A stretch of 64,000 nucleotides of DNA from Crotophaga sulcirostris (taxonomy: Eukaryota > Chordata > Aves > Cuculiformes > Crotophagidae), in NCBI GenBank assembly GCA_013397455.1, contig VYZB01000036.1, positions 1,881,804-1,945,803 of the forward strand, given 5' to 3'. The notes beneath the pieces were generated by a model, which made no database searches, was not told the DNA's origin, and was given only the letters and a program-made list of their open reading frames with translations. The translations under genes and the position numbers were made by a program. Within the stretch, counting starts at the first letter, position 1, and each line of letters starts with the position of its first letter. Below, piece after piece: positions 12,092 to 25,576 of this stretch.

Positions 12092-15000
12092 TGTCAACTG
12101 AAAAGTTAGTAATAATTGCATCATGTTACTCCCAATCAAGTCTCTGTGGCCTAACAACTAGTGCTCAGCTGGTGCACAGAGACTGTCAGCCCAGATCGAG
12201 AAAGTGTTATGTGAAGTCGTACAGCTTCAGTTGTGTTCACACAGTTACCACTGCTCAATTCATCACAGTAAGCTGTTAAAACAGCAATTTGACTGGAAGC
12301 CCAAATCCTAAACTTCCATATTCCCATTTGGGGAATCTGTGACAAGTTTTTAGGAGATTGGGGCTGACTAATGTAAGTACAGATGTGTGATACAGTAGAT
12401 CACCATGGTTGTGAAGTTTCCTATATGGGCATATTCATCTCTTTTTCCTTTTTCCTTGTCAACCATCAATAATTTCAGTCATGTAAATTGACTAAATGAC
12501 TCTACAATCAAAAGTAATATCTTTCAGCTGTGGACTGAAGACAGTTAACTGACAGCAGAGATGAAGTTAGATTGTCGCTATCAAAATTCCCTGAAGGAGC
12601 CAGATCCAGGCAGACTGGACCTGACCTGTTTTCATGCGGGTATGCTTGCTCTGGTGAGGCAGGGGAGAGATCAGGGAAGCAATGAGAAAGAGCTACCTTC
12701 CAGAATGAGCTGCCCTCTTGGCTAGTTAGTTATCCAACAGCTAGTAGGGCTCTACTGTGTCTCTTAAAGGAATATGCCCAGAAAGTATATCTTGTTCAAT
12801 AAAAATGGAGCATTGGACTTTCCATTCACTCTCCAAAATAGGAAAAAAAAAAGGATAATATCCTAACCCTCTGTTTGGGACAATTTACTAAGTTGATCGA
12901 AAACCAAAAAAAAAAAAAGGTATCTTTGCAATTTCTCTGGCTGTATGCACAGCTCTACAAAAACATGCTGTTGTCTCATTCTGTCCTCCAAATAATGTAC
13001 CCCATGTATTCACCTCAGCAGCTCTGCTCATAGCACACTGTGGCACCAGCCTGTTACAGCACTGTGGAAGGACTGAAAGGGTCTATTCTAAAGGGCATAA
13101 ACTTCAAGACTCAGCCCTACTGTCACTGAGTCTTTGATTTCAAATGAGGGAGAAAGGACTACTGTGTAGGCCTAAAAACAGAGAGCCAGAAACAGCCACC
13201 TGCTAGAGAAAGAGAGGGAGAATATACTCATCACACATGATGTGGTAGCAGCTATGCTGCTATGTATATGCCTCACATACAGTGCCAATGGGCAGTCTAT
13301 GTCTCCTGAAATAAATCTGTCCCATATTCCCTGATAGAAGAGAGGACAGAAGGCTGAGAAGTAAGAAGCTTTAATTTAGCTGACTGGGTTACTAGAACAC
13401 AGACATAATTGACAGTTTTGCTGATATAGCATACTTAAACTTATTTGGCTTATGCAACCAGAAAAACAGAGCAATGAAAAATGAGAGGTAGCCAGGCAGA
13501 CTCTATCTCAAGACAAGCTGAAATGACTCACATTAATTCATGTGGTGGCTATTTTTTTTTTCATTAAATAAGTACTTTGTTCTGAAGCTGTGTTACCAGT
13601 TAAGCCTGTAAAACCTTTCTGTCACAGGAGCAGGGTCAGGGATCAGCTCAGATCATACAACCTAGGAAGAGCTGATAGGAGGTATCCTGATGGCTCTGCA
13701 CAGAACCAGGCCTGCTCAAACTGTTCACTTGGTGCTCATGGACTCCACTTCCAGTGCTTCTGACCTGGGGAGACTTCTTAACTCAGACATGGCACCACAT
13801 CAGATTTGCTCCAAGCACTGTCATGGTGCTGAGTTGACTCTACTCTGACAAGTCCTTTCAAAACCTGAGGCTGCAAGTTTTGGAGAAGCACCTTTGGCCT
13901 CGTAGTATTAGCTCTGATGGTGAGCTAAGAAGTCAAATTTGACCCAAGCAACCCAGATGAGAATTGGCACTTCACAGAAGGTAACAGGAACATGAGACAC
14001 TCACACCAGGTCTGCACGCAGACAAGTTGAGTTTACATGAGTTATCGGTGTGAGGTCTGTATCACATGAAAGCTGATTAAATGCTTTGACTGCACTTGAG
14101 TTAATCCAAGCCAAAACCAACCAGCTGTGCAGAGAGCAAGCTCTGTTGTCTTGCATGCACAAATGACAGAGTTAATCTGCAACCTGGATAAACAGTCCAT
14201 AGATAATTGAAAGTGAAGCACGCAATATATCAGCATTCTCTGGGCACATCTGAGTACTGACACATTATTTATTTCCCATAGACTATGCACGGAAAGCTGA
14301 AAAACAGAATATTCAGCTTTTATGGAGTAACTAGGAAAGTTTCTCCATTTTTTTGATAATAATTTCAGACAGTTTTCCTTATACATACCAAACCAATTAA
14401 TTAAAAATATCTGGTTTAGGGACAATCCCCATGTACTGTAGAACTGATGTCATCCATGTCCATGTCATCATTAACCTTAGCTTAGAATATAATACCAGCA
14501 AGGGGACAAATAAAATATGGGAATTTGGGTAGTTGGCTGAAATCTGGAAAACATCTAGCATTAGTTTCTAGGATCAAGCTGTAATGATTCCACACATAAA
14601 CTTTAAGATCTTTGAAGATGGGCACCTCTATGTGATAGGGAACAGCCTTAGAACTGCCAACTTTACCTTCTTTCTCAAGCATTACCTTAACTGACTCATC
14701 TTGCACTAAAGCACTGTTTTATTTGAATTTCAGGATTTTACAGCTTCCCTCAACAGAATTATCTTCTAGCACCAACATCTAGAAGATCTCTACAGGTTTA
14801 TGATTCCCAGAGCCTTCTTGTTGCGATTGTTGATTCAGCTCAGCTGTGTCCTAAAACCCATTTGCCCATCACAAAGCTGTGATCTAGTTCTCCTTCAGCT
14901 GATCCAATGACCTCTGCTTTATGAGAAGAGACAGGTAACCAAGTCCCCTTAAAAAGAATAACCTATAGGTATCTCTGCCTTGGGCACAGAAGGGTTTTCA

Positions 15001-15959
15001 CTGTTCATGAGTCTAAATTCAAAGTTCTTGTGCCTAAAATATCATACTGCTTGGTACTTTATCTAGTTCTTGGCACCTTATATGGGTGCTCTGAAACACT
15101 CTTCTGCTCACAAGATATTTGGATATAGGTGGAACATGCTGTTTAAACACATCCTTAATTGCCAGATGCATGAGGATATTTCAGGACTTAACCTCCCACT
15201 GATTTCAACAGATCCGTTATCTGCTTCCTACGTAGAAAATTAGTCACCTACATATTATGCAGATATATTTTAAGGGTCATATCTTCCCTCTGTCCTCAGC
15301 AGATTGCCACAGCTGCAGACAAGATAAGTCAAAAACACAAGCCAGCCGTGCCAGCACAATCTTATTTTATACTTGCTGGTGTGGCTTTCATTTTGCACTA
15401 TCTACCTTCTTCTGAAGTAAGGAGAACATATCTGCTCTTTCTAGTTTAAAAATATCAAATAGAGAAGAAATAATGTGAATCAAAGACAGAAAAACAGTAA
15501 ACTGCAGAAATCCTATGCAGTATGCCAGGAAATATTTTCTCTAGGAAAGTCAGGATTTAAATGGGAAGTATTACTATATTTTTATCAAAATATTACTAGA
15601 TACTGCTAGTTTTTGACGGGGGGGGGGAGGTAGGGAAATCCTCTTTCTGTCTCTTATGATGGAAGTCAGAAGAATGCATAATAAAAAAGTAAACAATGAC
15701 TACAAATCAAAATCGGGAATCCATACTATGAATCAGGTTTGCATAAAAGTGGATCAAATAAGCAGCTAGATAAATACATCTCCACCAGCAAAGAAACCAA
15801 ACTCAATACGATTTGTTGATCTTGAGAAAAGCAAGAGTATTAAGCTACCAGATAAGAACCATACGTATCTTGTTTCCATGAGAGAACATCTTACACTAGT
15901 CTTGATATCACTGTGATGCCTTGCCATTTAGGTTATAATGTGTCCAAAGAAGTACAAAG
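12092..15959. other. Unassigned noncoding stretch
   Basis: No gene, RNA or interspersed repeat was recognised. It holds A-runs of about 10 and 13 bases at 12843-12852 and near 12905-12918, and a run of ten G at 15618-15627 followed by 'aggtaggg'. The 127-codon minus-strand frame at 14042-14425 has no recognisable domain and looks random. Confidence 0.6.
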
Positions 15960-16070
15960 AAACTGATGAAGGGTCTGGAGCACAAGTCTTGTGATGAGCA
16001 GCTGAGGGAACTGGGGCTGTTTAGTCTGGAGAAAAGGAGGCTGTGGAGAGACTTACTGCTCTTTTCAACT
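15960..16070 (+). mobile_element. CR1 LINE internal fragment
   Basis: The frame starting at 15966 reads '[18 protein letters not shown]' followed by '[13 protein letters not shown]'. This corresponds closely to the conserved CR1 ORF2 block that in typical copies reads '[24 protein letters not shown]'. Only about 110 bases are present. The fragment has neither the RT domain upstream nor the 3' tail downstream; on its right side the match stops at about 16070, where a pentanucleotide repeat begins. It is more conserved in sequence than the CR1 at 808-1373. Confidence 0.85.
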
Positions 16071-16074
16071 GTTT

Positions 16075-16144
16075 TTCTATTCTATTCTATTCTATTCTAT
16101 TCTATTCTATTCTATTCTATTCTATTCTATTCTATTCCATTCCA
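16075..16144 (+). repeat. Pentanucleotide microsatellite (TTCTA)12 plus two TTCCA units
   Basis: Twelve perfect TTCTA units occupy 16075-16134, followed by two variant TTCCA units (16135-16144) and then 'ttctgttg'. Because five is not a multiple of three, all three frames run through the array as a repeating five-residue pattern, which explains the FYSIL repeats in the conceptual translation at 15966-16166. The perfection of the units suggests a recent, probably length-variable array. It begins where the CR1 match ends. Confidence 0.97.
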
Positions 16145-17553
16145 TTCTGTTGTGCTGCCAGAGTGACACAGGAGTGAAAGGATGCCTACAACTGGAGACA
16201 GGGCAGGATACGCACGCAGAGCACCACGTGTCTAATTTTTTGCAAGTGACTTTGTCCCAGGTCTTTCAAAATTCATGAACATTTGACCAGACTGTGACCT
16301 AGTTTAATTGATCTGTCACCGTTACATCTTGGGACACAATCAGTTTTAGTTGTTCTGGTGGTAGCCAGTCAACATACTTGGTGGTGCAATCAATCAATAT
16401 TAAGTACTTTATCTCCCCTGTTCTGGAAGGTAGAGAAAGTAGAGAAGGTATCATTGACTTATTTTACGACCTCAGAAAAACCTCACATGAATATCTGCAT
16501 CCATTGACTTCGATAGAAGATGTGCATACAACATATTCATAATACATTAACAGCTAATCTTACTGAAAGGATAAAGTACATTTCTTCATCTTCATCTCTC
16601 TCTTCATTGTTCTGTAAATCTCAAACATTTCTTACATCACCATCAAATGTTGCAAGAATTCTAAATCTTGTTTTTATAATAAACACAATACCTGCAGTAG
16701 GTAAGCTGTGGTTCATGGGAGATTAATCCATTTTGCATTAGCCTGCCAGACTGAAAATAATAGGGATTATGGATTACAGGTTGAAATCCAAATGTTGTAC
16801 CTGTTTACAGTCTTTAATATGTGCAATCTACTGTGTCTGGGAGAAATAGCGTTAACATGCATGGTATCTTCTAGTTCAAAGCTACAGCTTCACAACTGGA
16901 ACAGTAGTCTAGAATGGGTATATGCTGTACAGAATGAGCAGAATATTTCCTTGAACAACACAAACCTGTTTTTCTTGAGAGGTGATTTTTTCCGTGCTAT
17001 CAAGACAGTTGCTTTGATTGACTTAGCTTATGTTTTTGCTACAGATGACAGGCATTCTTAGATTCCTCAGGAGTTCTGTTAGTTTCTCAGAAATGCACTT
17101 AAGTCTTCAGTACTTACATTCTTCTTCAATTTCATTTAATTTCTGTACCATCTGTTTGAAAACACATTTCTTGTGTTTCAGTTTTATATGGAGGCCAGCA
17201 TTGTCTGTATATCTGCAAGGGGTCAGAGCTAACCTCCTTCGCCTGAGTTAATCAGGAGTCATTAAGGAAATAAAGTGCATTAAAGGCTGCTATTGCCAGA
17301 GAAAAGAGTATCTTCCATTTGTATTTTTCCCACTCCACTGGAATTTATTTCACACAGATAAAGATGGAAGCCTAGGTAAGTGTCTTTCATTTTTTCCAGT
17401 GAACTTTCTCTAGTAATAAAAGTAGCCTGTCTAAAGGTCCATTTGTTTTCAATTTCAGCAAAAATGTTTTTATCTCCTTGAAGCATGAGAATAGTAAAGA
17501 AAACAAATTATTTTTCCATTTCAAAAGTTCTGTAATTGAACACATTTACCATC

Positions 17554-17609
17554 GCAACAACTGAAGGCAGCGCATTTCATTGCAAGAACTGAAGGCAGAA
17601 CATTTCAAT
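17554..17609 (+). repeat. 28-bp tandem duplication, two units
   Basis: Unit one (17554-17581) and unit two (17582-17609) share the core 'actgaaggcag' followed by 'catttca' with only a few differences. This is a simple two-copy local duplication, with no sign of a larger array. Confidence 0.9.
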
Positions 17610-19957
17610 CTGGTTTGTGGTTAGCCCTTGTTGAAAAAGTATCCTTGAGCATTTCTATGAATATTGACATTATATCTGATTAGGTTACAAGCTTCTGATG
17701 ATAATGTTTTATTAAGTCAAATTACAGTGCAGGGCAGAGTTGTTAGCATGCTATGGAATGGTGCACAGGCATATATGGTTAATGCAGCTACATTGTGACA
17801 AATGGAGTAAAAATGTATAGGAAATGGGTCACGGGAGCAGAGTCAATAAACTAATATTTTTTTCTTTTATTTTTCACTCCCAAGGTCCTGTTCTGCAAAC
17901 ACATTAAATTCCTAACTGCCTGACAGAGGATGGTATCAATCTGTGTGTTAGTGCTTATTGATTAGCTTTGCCAGGATATGTGCTGCCAGCTATAATAAGC
18001 AAGAACATTTCGAGTGAAATTGATCACATCAGTCCTAAAAGTTAGAACATTTTTGTGGGAAGTCCTTATGCAGCCATCTGATTTGAAACTTTTTAGTTTT
18101 GAAATCAATATCCTCAGACCACAGCTGGAAGAGATTGTTTGTAATGGATCTTTTTTTTTAAGTTGTTGGTTACTAAGTACCAATATTAAAATGGTACAAG
18201 TAAATTTGAGGTCACGTTGACTGTACTTATTTGTTATCTTTCTCCAGGTCCTAGATTTATCTACATTACCAAATAATTCAGCACAATTGAAGCAGATTGG
18301 TAGATCAAAGCAGTTAATGCAGTGGCCACCACATTTACATGCTGCAAGGTTTCAGGGGTTTAATGCAGGCTGGATTTAGGCTGGTCCCCGCAAATAAGCA
18401 TTCCAAACTCAACGCCAGTCAAGGCTGTCCAAAGAGCCATTCATCAGTTTTGACCTTTGTGTTCCTATCAAAATTGGATACTGATCTTAAGTAGACTTTC
18501 TTGATTAGTTTTCTCTGGAAATGATCTAGCGGGCACATACCAGCATAGCTCTGCAAACTAAACCAATGCCCACAGTGAGTAAGGATGATCAGGGGTTTCA
18601 CTTCAGAAATGTTTATACCACTGCTAACCAAAATGGTAATGTAAAAGCAGAAGTCTAGCCTTTATTCTCTGCCTCATTTTTTAATACCATAAACATCAAA
18701 AGAACAGAGGAAAGAGGTATACATTACCCTACTAAGGGGAGGGATCTGAAGAGAACTGTGAATAGGTCTTTTCTTTTACAAAGGAGTGAAAAATCCCTAT
18801 CTTCCCCCTTCAGAACAGCACCAAGATTCTAAATGTTTGCCCAGAATTATCAAGCTGTCACCATATACCTACAAAACATGAAGCAGTTCTCACTCAATGC
18901 CACATGCCACTGCATCATGAATAGTAAGAATTGTTTTGGTATTGCTGACTATATTACAAATACATAAAAATGGAAAGAAAGGATGGCAGCTGCTGTATGA
19001 TTAAATTTAGGAAAATTACTTTTGGGAAAGGTTTGATGAGAGAGTGCACTATCACTGGAGGAAGAATTAATGTCTGAATGCTCTATCAGTATGCGCAAAG
19101 ACAAGACAGCAGCACATAGCAAACTAAAAACCAAATAATGAATAGGCAATGGAACATCAGTGAATATGCCAGGTTACAAAGCCTTTGATAACATTACAGA
19201 TTTTAAAATGAAACAGCAAACAAGGAAAGGCTAATTAAAATTATATGATGGCACCATCACTTGGATATTGCCAACTGTAAGCAGAATTATAAACTCAGCT
19301 CAAGGTTCCTCAGATATTCAGTGGACTCTGTGAAACCATGGTGAATTTCTTCTGTTCCTCTCTGAGAAAGGGTATACCATTCAGTTGGTAGTAAGTTGGG
19401 TTATGGCCTAAGGTTCATCACAGTGTTAAACAGGGTGAGTCAGTGTTTTTTCATAGAGGTGCATATATCTACCACAAATTGTCTGAATGTGGTTGTACAT
19501 TAGCCAGAATAGTCCAGGCAAGGGGAAACTGGCACTCCTCCAGTGGAAGTAACAATAGGAGTTCCTCTTTGGACTGTCACAGGTTGTGTCTGCACTGATT
19601 AAAGCCCTTTGGAACAGCTTACACCAAGGAGATAGAGCACCAAGGAAAAGAAGAATGTTTAATGTTACAGGTACTACAAAATGCTCCGCTGAAATAACAA
19701 ATTAATGAACATTTTTACACTATATGGGGAACAAGAAATTCATACAATAGACATGTAAACAAAAAATATACCCTGGCAATATACTGCAGCATTCTTGTAG
19801 CAAGTTCTATACGAAGGCTGGGATGTTTTCTGTATATATTTTACCTGGAAACAGATAAATCATCAACCATATTACTGTCTCATACCTCTCATTTTATTAT
19901 GAGAAAAAATGATGCAAGAATAATAAAGTGAGTAGAAAAAGGAGGGATTGCTGCTAA

Positions 19958-19987
19958 ACTTAGCTAAACTGCACTTAGCTAAACTGC
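19958..19987 (+). repeat. Perfect 15-bp tandem duplication
   Basis: The phrase 'acttagctaaactgc' occurs twice without a gap or mismatch. It is likely a recent replication-slippage event. Confidence 0.95.
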
Positions 19988-20480
19988 GTATTTGCATATA
20001 TTAAAACATTGTTCTTGAGTGCTTTCTGCTAAATTAAAAATGTCCTTTCTTCTCTATACTGTTGTTGCCAAAGCCAGGAACTACAGAAGGAGTGACTGGG
20101 TACTTTCCTTTATCTTGCATAGCGTTGAGCAGTTCTAGATGTTTGAGAACATAATTTGGGATCAGTTTACAAAGGAAGAATATCACTTTCACCAATAATA
20201 GAGGACTGCTGGGATTCATGGAAATCCAAAGGGTTGCACAGCATTCCAGTGTGTTAACATGGAGACAACTCTCAGGAATCTGCAACTGATAGCAAAGACA
20301 CCTAATGTTATGATCATCAACACCAGGGAAATAAATAGAAGACTCCCTGGCAGAATTGCAGTTGACTGCAGTTCTTGGGATGCTTGGGAAGAGATTTAGC
20401 TTATCTAACTTCAGGCATTTCTAGAATGCATACATTCGACCTATTTTGGATATCTATAATAGGATGAGATGAATCACACG

Positions 20481-20523
20481 CTGGAAGTGTCTGTTTCTCA
20501 CTATTGACTTTAAAAGAGCCTGG
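20481..20523 (+). repeat. Dispersed repeat phrase, copy 1
   Basis: This 43-base segment closely matches 29696-29744. Both share 'aagtgtct.tttctc' and then 'tattgact.taaaag' followed by a 'gc...tgg' block. The similarity is too long for chance in 64 kb. I take it as part of an old interspersed repeat whose full limits and family I cannot define. A looser third similarity may lie at 39315-39360 (shared 'acttcaggca' and 'gaatcac' phrases relative to the flank of this copy). Confidence 0.55.
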
Positions 20524-22941
20524 ACAAGTGAATCAGAGGATTAGGCTAGATGAATCCCACTCTACTGTGCTCCCAGGTGCTCTGACCTGCAAAGAGTAAA
20601 ACCAACATGGCAGGTGCTTGTGCTTGCAAAAATGCAAGAAGACCTAAACAGCCATACATATTCCAGCTTCAGTAAAAAGTCTGAGGGCAAATTATGCAAG
20701 AAAAATTATCAAATATCTGTAGCTACTATTTTCTCAGAGGCCAGAGAATAAACACTATCAGTCTTCCTGGAATGTGGACATAATAGAAATACCCTATGTG
20801 TCCTGAAAACCAGAGGTTTAGACAACAGATCCTTGCAGCATTTGTAAGATTTATCAAGAAATGTAAATTCTATTGCACTGTCACTGCATCACAGCCAGCT
20901 AAGTGTCAAAAGCAAGCCAGTGATTAAAATTGCTAAGGCTGAATTAAAGAGTGCTGCGAAGGAGGAAAAGAATGGGAAGCTGTGTTCGAGGGCAAAACAT
21001 CTGCATTCTCACACTGGTCTTCTGGTGATCCAGTCAGCACAGATGCGTGTTTGATGTCAAGAGATATACTCGCCTTAGTGCCTGTCGTGTCAGCTGTTTG
21101 GATGAATGTTAATTAGTACAGACAGCAACAGTGGAAAGGGTAACACGCACACCAAGACCAAATACAATCAGCAAGTATACTTTAAATAGCTCAGCCTATA
21201 TTCTCTGAATAAATTGTGTGCTCAGAAGTAATCCACATGTTTTGAACAATGGTGGAACTCAACAAGGTGGCATGTATGAAAGCCATAGACACTTTCACTC
21301 ACTAGGAACACAAGCTATAAACATCTATGTGGAGCTGGACAAAATTTTCATTCCACTAAAATTCAATCAGCAGGATGCAAAAGGGACACTGAAGGCTGAG
21401 TGGCTGGTACTGAATGGAGCCTAGCATCAAACTGCCTACAAAGTATACACAAGACTTATTGTATAACAGAAAGCCTGCAAAAAAAACCTCTCCCCAAAAC
21501 AGAGGAAAATGCCTTACAGCTTTGATTCATTTTCCTTGTCGCATTGAGCCGCAGAGGCTAGAGAGGTGAACTCCCCCACAGCTGGAGCAGCAGCTTCTTC
21601 AGCTGCCACAGCATAATCCACCAGGGAACATGAATCAGATGTTTTAACTGCTGCAGTTCACAGCCAGTGAATTAACTTTAACTGCCATTGATTTTAGGTT
21701 ATGTAACTAAACCAGACGTGAATTGCGGTAGCTAATGAGAAAGCTACCCATTTTCATCATTGCTACACAGCACCTGTTCTACACCTTCTGGCATATCATA
21801 AAGGAAAGGGGTGGACATCTAGGTGAATAGCCTCTTCAAACATGGCATCTAAAATCTAAAGAGGATTGTGAATTACAGCTCTGTAACTGCCAAACAACTT
21901 AATAAAATAAGAAAGTTACTATTATGTCTAAGATAGTATTGTTTTTATGAGATGTAATAGAATATTAAGTGAGAGTTTATGATATTCCTACTTAATTTTG
22001 TTATCTCAAGAAGCAAACAAAAGAGACATTACACCTGGCAGCTTCTTGAGGCATGATTATATAATTCCTCTGCAAAATGCTGCTAAGCAGCAAAGAGGAT
22101 TACTTGCCAAGAGTGGGGGTTTCTCCAAAACTTAAGCAAAACTAGCTCCAACTCTCACATGCAAACCTAGAAAACAGAATATAATGGTCTAAGGACTCTT
22201 GAACTATATCTGACCTCTGACAAACATTTGATCCAAAGTATTAAACCACAGAACTTTGTCAAAGAAAAAAGGAAAATTTAATAAACACTAGCTGGGGAAC
22301 ACTAGGTAATAAATCACGAGCCAAACAGAGGGCCTAACGTGCAAAATAGGGATGCATAGTTGTGTGGGTGCGACTCTATCTCACTACTTGTGTCTCCTGT
22401 GCTGTATAAAGCAATGTTAATTGAGCTACAGTCCCCTTAAGATTTACCTGGACTTCTTGTTGGCCCACAGGTGAATACCTCCAAGGTATTCTGCCAATAA
22501 TGTGACCTATCCTCCTACCATTGCTTGGATGCAGATGGACAACTGTTGCAACCCCTTCCCCACTCCTCCCTACGTGGCAGCCTCAGAAAAATCCAGATGT
22601 GGGTCTGACCCTAAATACCATTCACACTGGAGTTTACATGCCAGCTGAAGCCAGTGACTGGTCTGGTACCGTGCAGGGAGGTCCTCACTTATCTCTGGTT
22701 TCACTGAATGTTCTCATTTGCTCACTAGTCCTCTTGCCCATTGACTCTTCTTGGCATCCTGTGGATACTGCCAACTCTTGTCACTCCATTTGCTGCCCAC
22801 CACCTGCAGTTTGTAAATCTTTACAGCATGAAAGTTTAAAGATTATGGTATTTCTTAACATGGCAATTTATTCTTTCATGTTATGGATGTGATGAATTTT
22901 CTTCCTCTGTATTTTCCATAATTCCTTAGTTATATGCACAC

Positions 22942-23393
22942 ATGTCAGGATACTGGAGGATGTCCAGAGGAGNNNNNNNNNNNNNNNNNNNNNNNNNNNN
23001 NNNNNNNNNNNNNNNNNNNNNNNNNNNNNNNNNNNNNNNNNNNNNNNNNNNNNNNNNNNNNNNNNNNNNNNNNNNNNNNNNNNNNNNNNNNNNNNNNNNN
23101 NNNNNNNNNNNNNNNNNNNNNNNNNNNNNNNNNNNNNNNNNNNNNNNNNNNNNNNNNNNNNNNNNNNNNNNNNNNNNNNNNNNNNNNNNNNNNNNNNNNN
23201 NNNNNNNNNNNNNNNNNNNNNNNNNNNNNNNNNNNNNNNNNNNNNNNNNNNNNNNNNNNNNNNNNNNNNNNNNNNNNNNNNNNNNNNNNNNNAGTGCCAT
23301 GGTTTAGGTGATGAGATGGTGTTAGTGTTGGCTTATAGGTTGGACTTGATGATCTCAGAGGTCCCTTCCAACCTGGTGATACTGTGAAACTGT
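22942..23393 (+). mobile_element. CR1 LINE 3' region, interrupted by an assembly gap
   Basis: Left of the gap, 'gtccagagga' and its context match an internal CR1 block. Right of the gap (23293-23393) the sequence is the CR1 3' end: 'agtgccatggttta', 'ttataggttggact.gatgatct' and 'ggtcccttccaacctggtgatactgtg'. The right part is nearly the same as the 3' end of the CR1 at 55890-56345, so the two belong to the same or a close subfamily. The missing centre should be the ORF2 C-terminus. The 3' end is complete, with a short tail of degenerate 'gatactgtg' units. Confidence 0.85.
22973..23292. other. Assembly gap (320 N)
   Basis: A run of 320 undetermined bases. The open frames that appear to span it are artefacts of translating N. 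Both flanks are CR1, so a repeat-caused assembly break is the simple explanation. The size is not a round default number, so it is probably an estimate from linking data. Confidence 0.99.
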
Positions 23394-25400
23394 GATACAT
23401 TTTACACTCCTTGGTTAGGAGACCGTTTGTGTGAAGGGCTTCTTCACAATTGGGCACTCTGACACAGTTTGCTTATCCAGTTTCTTTGGCTTACAACACC
23501 TGGTAGAGGATTCTCTCTCCTCTGTTCATCAGGACTTTTTGGACATTTTCAGGCCATTCTTTTCCTACCACAAGCAAGCAGACCTTAACAGCAAACCCTT
23601 GTCTTTCAAGAGCATCAAACCACTGACCTTACAGTTCATGTACAGAAATTAATTCCATGTAAATAAATCAACTGGGTTCAAGAGTACTGTATATATGGAG
23701 AAAAGAATGAAAACCAAACAGTCTAGGAAGGGCTTATTTCTTTCTTCTGTTTTATATATACACTAAACATTGGAGCCTCAATGGTATGTCCAGTTTTGCT
23801 GCAGTGGTTGACTGTCACATTAATAATTTATAGCTCAGAAGTGGGAATGTACTTCTGAAGGATTATCCTAAAGCTGATCATGTCTACCAATGACACCTTT
23901 AATGGTCAACATGTTATAAAGAATTTTTATGTTACCCATGTAACGTGTGACCACAGAATACTCAACACTGCCTTGACATCCAAGTCTTTTCTTTCACTGT
24001 ATTTGATCACAGCATTCTTCATAGCTAAAGATGCCTATTAATTAAAGATAAAATTTTCGCCGTAATGTTGTCAGGCTTTATACCTGGATAAGCCCAGGTA
24101 TTGTACCTATAGACACTTTATTCACCAGTGAGTCATCTCAGAATGAAATCAGATCATAAATGGACTCTGTGGCCCCTCTAATGTCCCTGTCTTTCTCCAT
24201 TCAGTAGGTGAAGTACAAAGAAATCTTGTTTATTTACTAAGCCCTAAGTCAGAAAAGATGAATACAGGCCAAAATCAGGATAAATTCCTCTTTGCTGACC
24301 TGGAGTCCCTATAGAGCATGTTAGCATCATTATGTCTGTTACATCCATCCGAGCTGCAACTGCAGACTTTTATGACCTTATGAGCTACATATAAAAAACT
24401 TCGTTAAAGGTGCATACCAAACTTTATTGAAATACATACCAACAGCCATGTAATATATGTCACATACATTGAGTACTCACAGTTCCCACTTCTTCACTCC
24501 AATATTTACCTGGATTGGTCAGGGAGCTGAGACCCAAGACAATCTGCTATCTCAGTTTCAGCAGTTTCTTTAACTCACTTTCTCTTTGAGACACAGATGT
24601 GGATTACATGAGTACAGCCCTTGGTCATGAAATGCATTCCCAGCTTGGAAGCCACACTGGAGCTCTTTGTGAGTCACATGTGGCCCAGGAAGCATTGTGG
24701 CCTTGTTCTATTCTGTAAATGCAACAGCTGTGATTGACAGAGAAATGAAGTAAAACCACGTTTATTATACTTTCTGTTTTTTTCCCTCCCGAACTGAGAT
24801 GGAAGCATCATTGGCTGCAGCCCAACAGTAGTAAAACTGTTCAACTTCCAACCTCACTAAAAAGTGCTGTCAAAATGGTATTAAGTAAATAGTGAATGCC
24901 TGAGCCTGTGAGAGGAAACAAAAAGTAGTTCATAGATACATAAGTGACTTTATTGACAACTCTGGGGTATGCAATACCCTGACTTCAGAGTCTCAGGAGT
25001 GACAAACAGGCAGAGCGCAGTGTTCAAGTAGGAAAGAACAAAAAAGGTGCCTGGGCTGGGTGGGGGAGTTATTTCATCTCAATGAAATAAGAATCAGCTA
25101 ACCTGCATAAGCGTATATTTTTTGAATCAGAAGCTGGAATCCAAAATGGGAATCAGAAATGAGGCTGACCTTGTAAAAACAGCCCATAGATCAAGAGACA
25201 AGAAAGATTTGGGCCTAGGTATTTCTTTAAAGAGCAAATTAGCTGCAACATGTTCAAATAAACTGTCAAAAATCTGTGCTAAATGGTGTTGCCTATATAT
25301 ATTCCTCTACCAGATGTCTTCCAGTTTTAAGCCAAGACCTTCATCCCAGTGTTACAACCTTGATCTCTCATACTTCTGTGCACATTCTCAGAATCCCTGC
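23394..25400. other. Unassigned noncoding stretch
   Basis: No gene or repeat family recognised over about 2 kb. Open frames are short. Confidence 0.6.
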
Positions 25401-25401
25401 C

Positions 25402-25461
25402 CTTTCTTTTCTTTTTCTTTTCTTTTTTCTTTTCTTTTTCTTTTTCTTTTTCTTTTTTTTC
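25402..25461 (+). repeat. Imperfect (TTTTC) polypyrimidine microsatellite
   Basis: About 60 bases made only of T and C, mostly TTTTC and TTTTTC units ('ttcttttctttttctttt'). The overlapping open frames at 25122-25670 and 25276-25569 owe their Phe/Leu/Ser-rich cores to it and are not genes. Confidence 0.95.
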
Positions 25462-25576
25462 ATTCTAGTTCATCAACCCCATGTGTCATTCTACTTCCTC
25501 AGCCGCATGCTCCTTATCCTCCCACTTCTGTCTTGCCCCACAGCTTTATCTGGAAGACCAGCAACATAACAACTAG

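Larger units (their letters stand above)
16145..22941. other. Unassigned noncoding stretch with small tandem duplications
   Basis: About 6.8 kb with no recognised gene. Open frames such as 16708-17061 (117 codons) and 22521-22892 (123 codons) show no domain and no coding-like composition. It contains two short tandem duplications (17554-17609 and 19958-19987) and one copy of a dispersed repeat phrase (20481-20523), all listed separately. Confidence 0.6.

Noticed and set aside
22926..23457. Open frames spanning the gap
   Set aside because: They consist mostly of undetermined residues from the N run.
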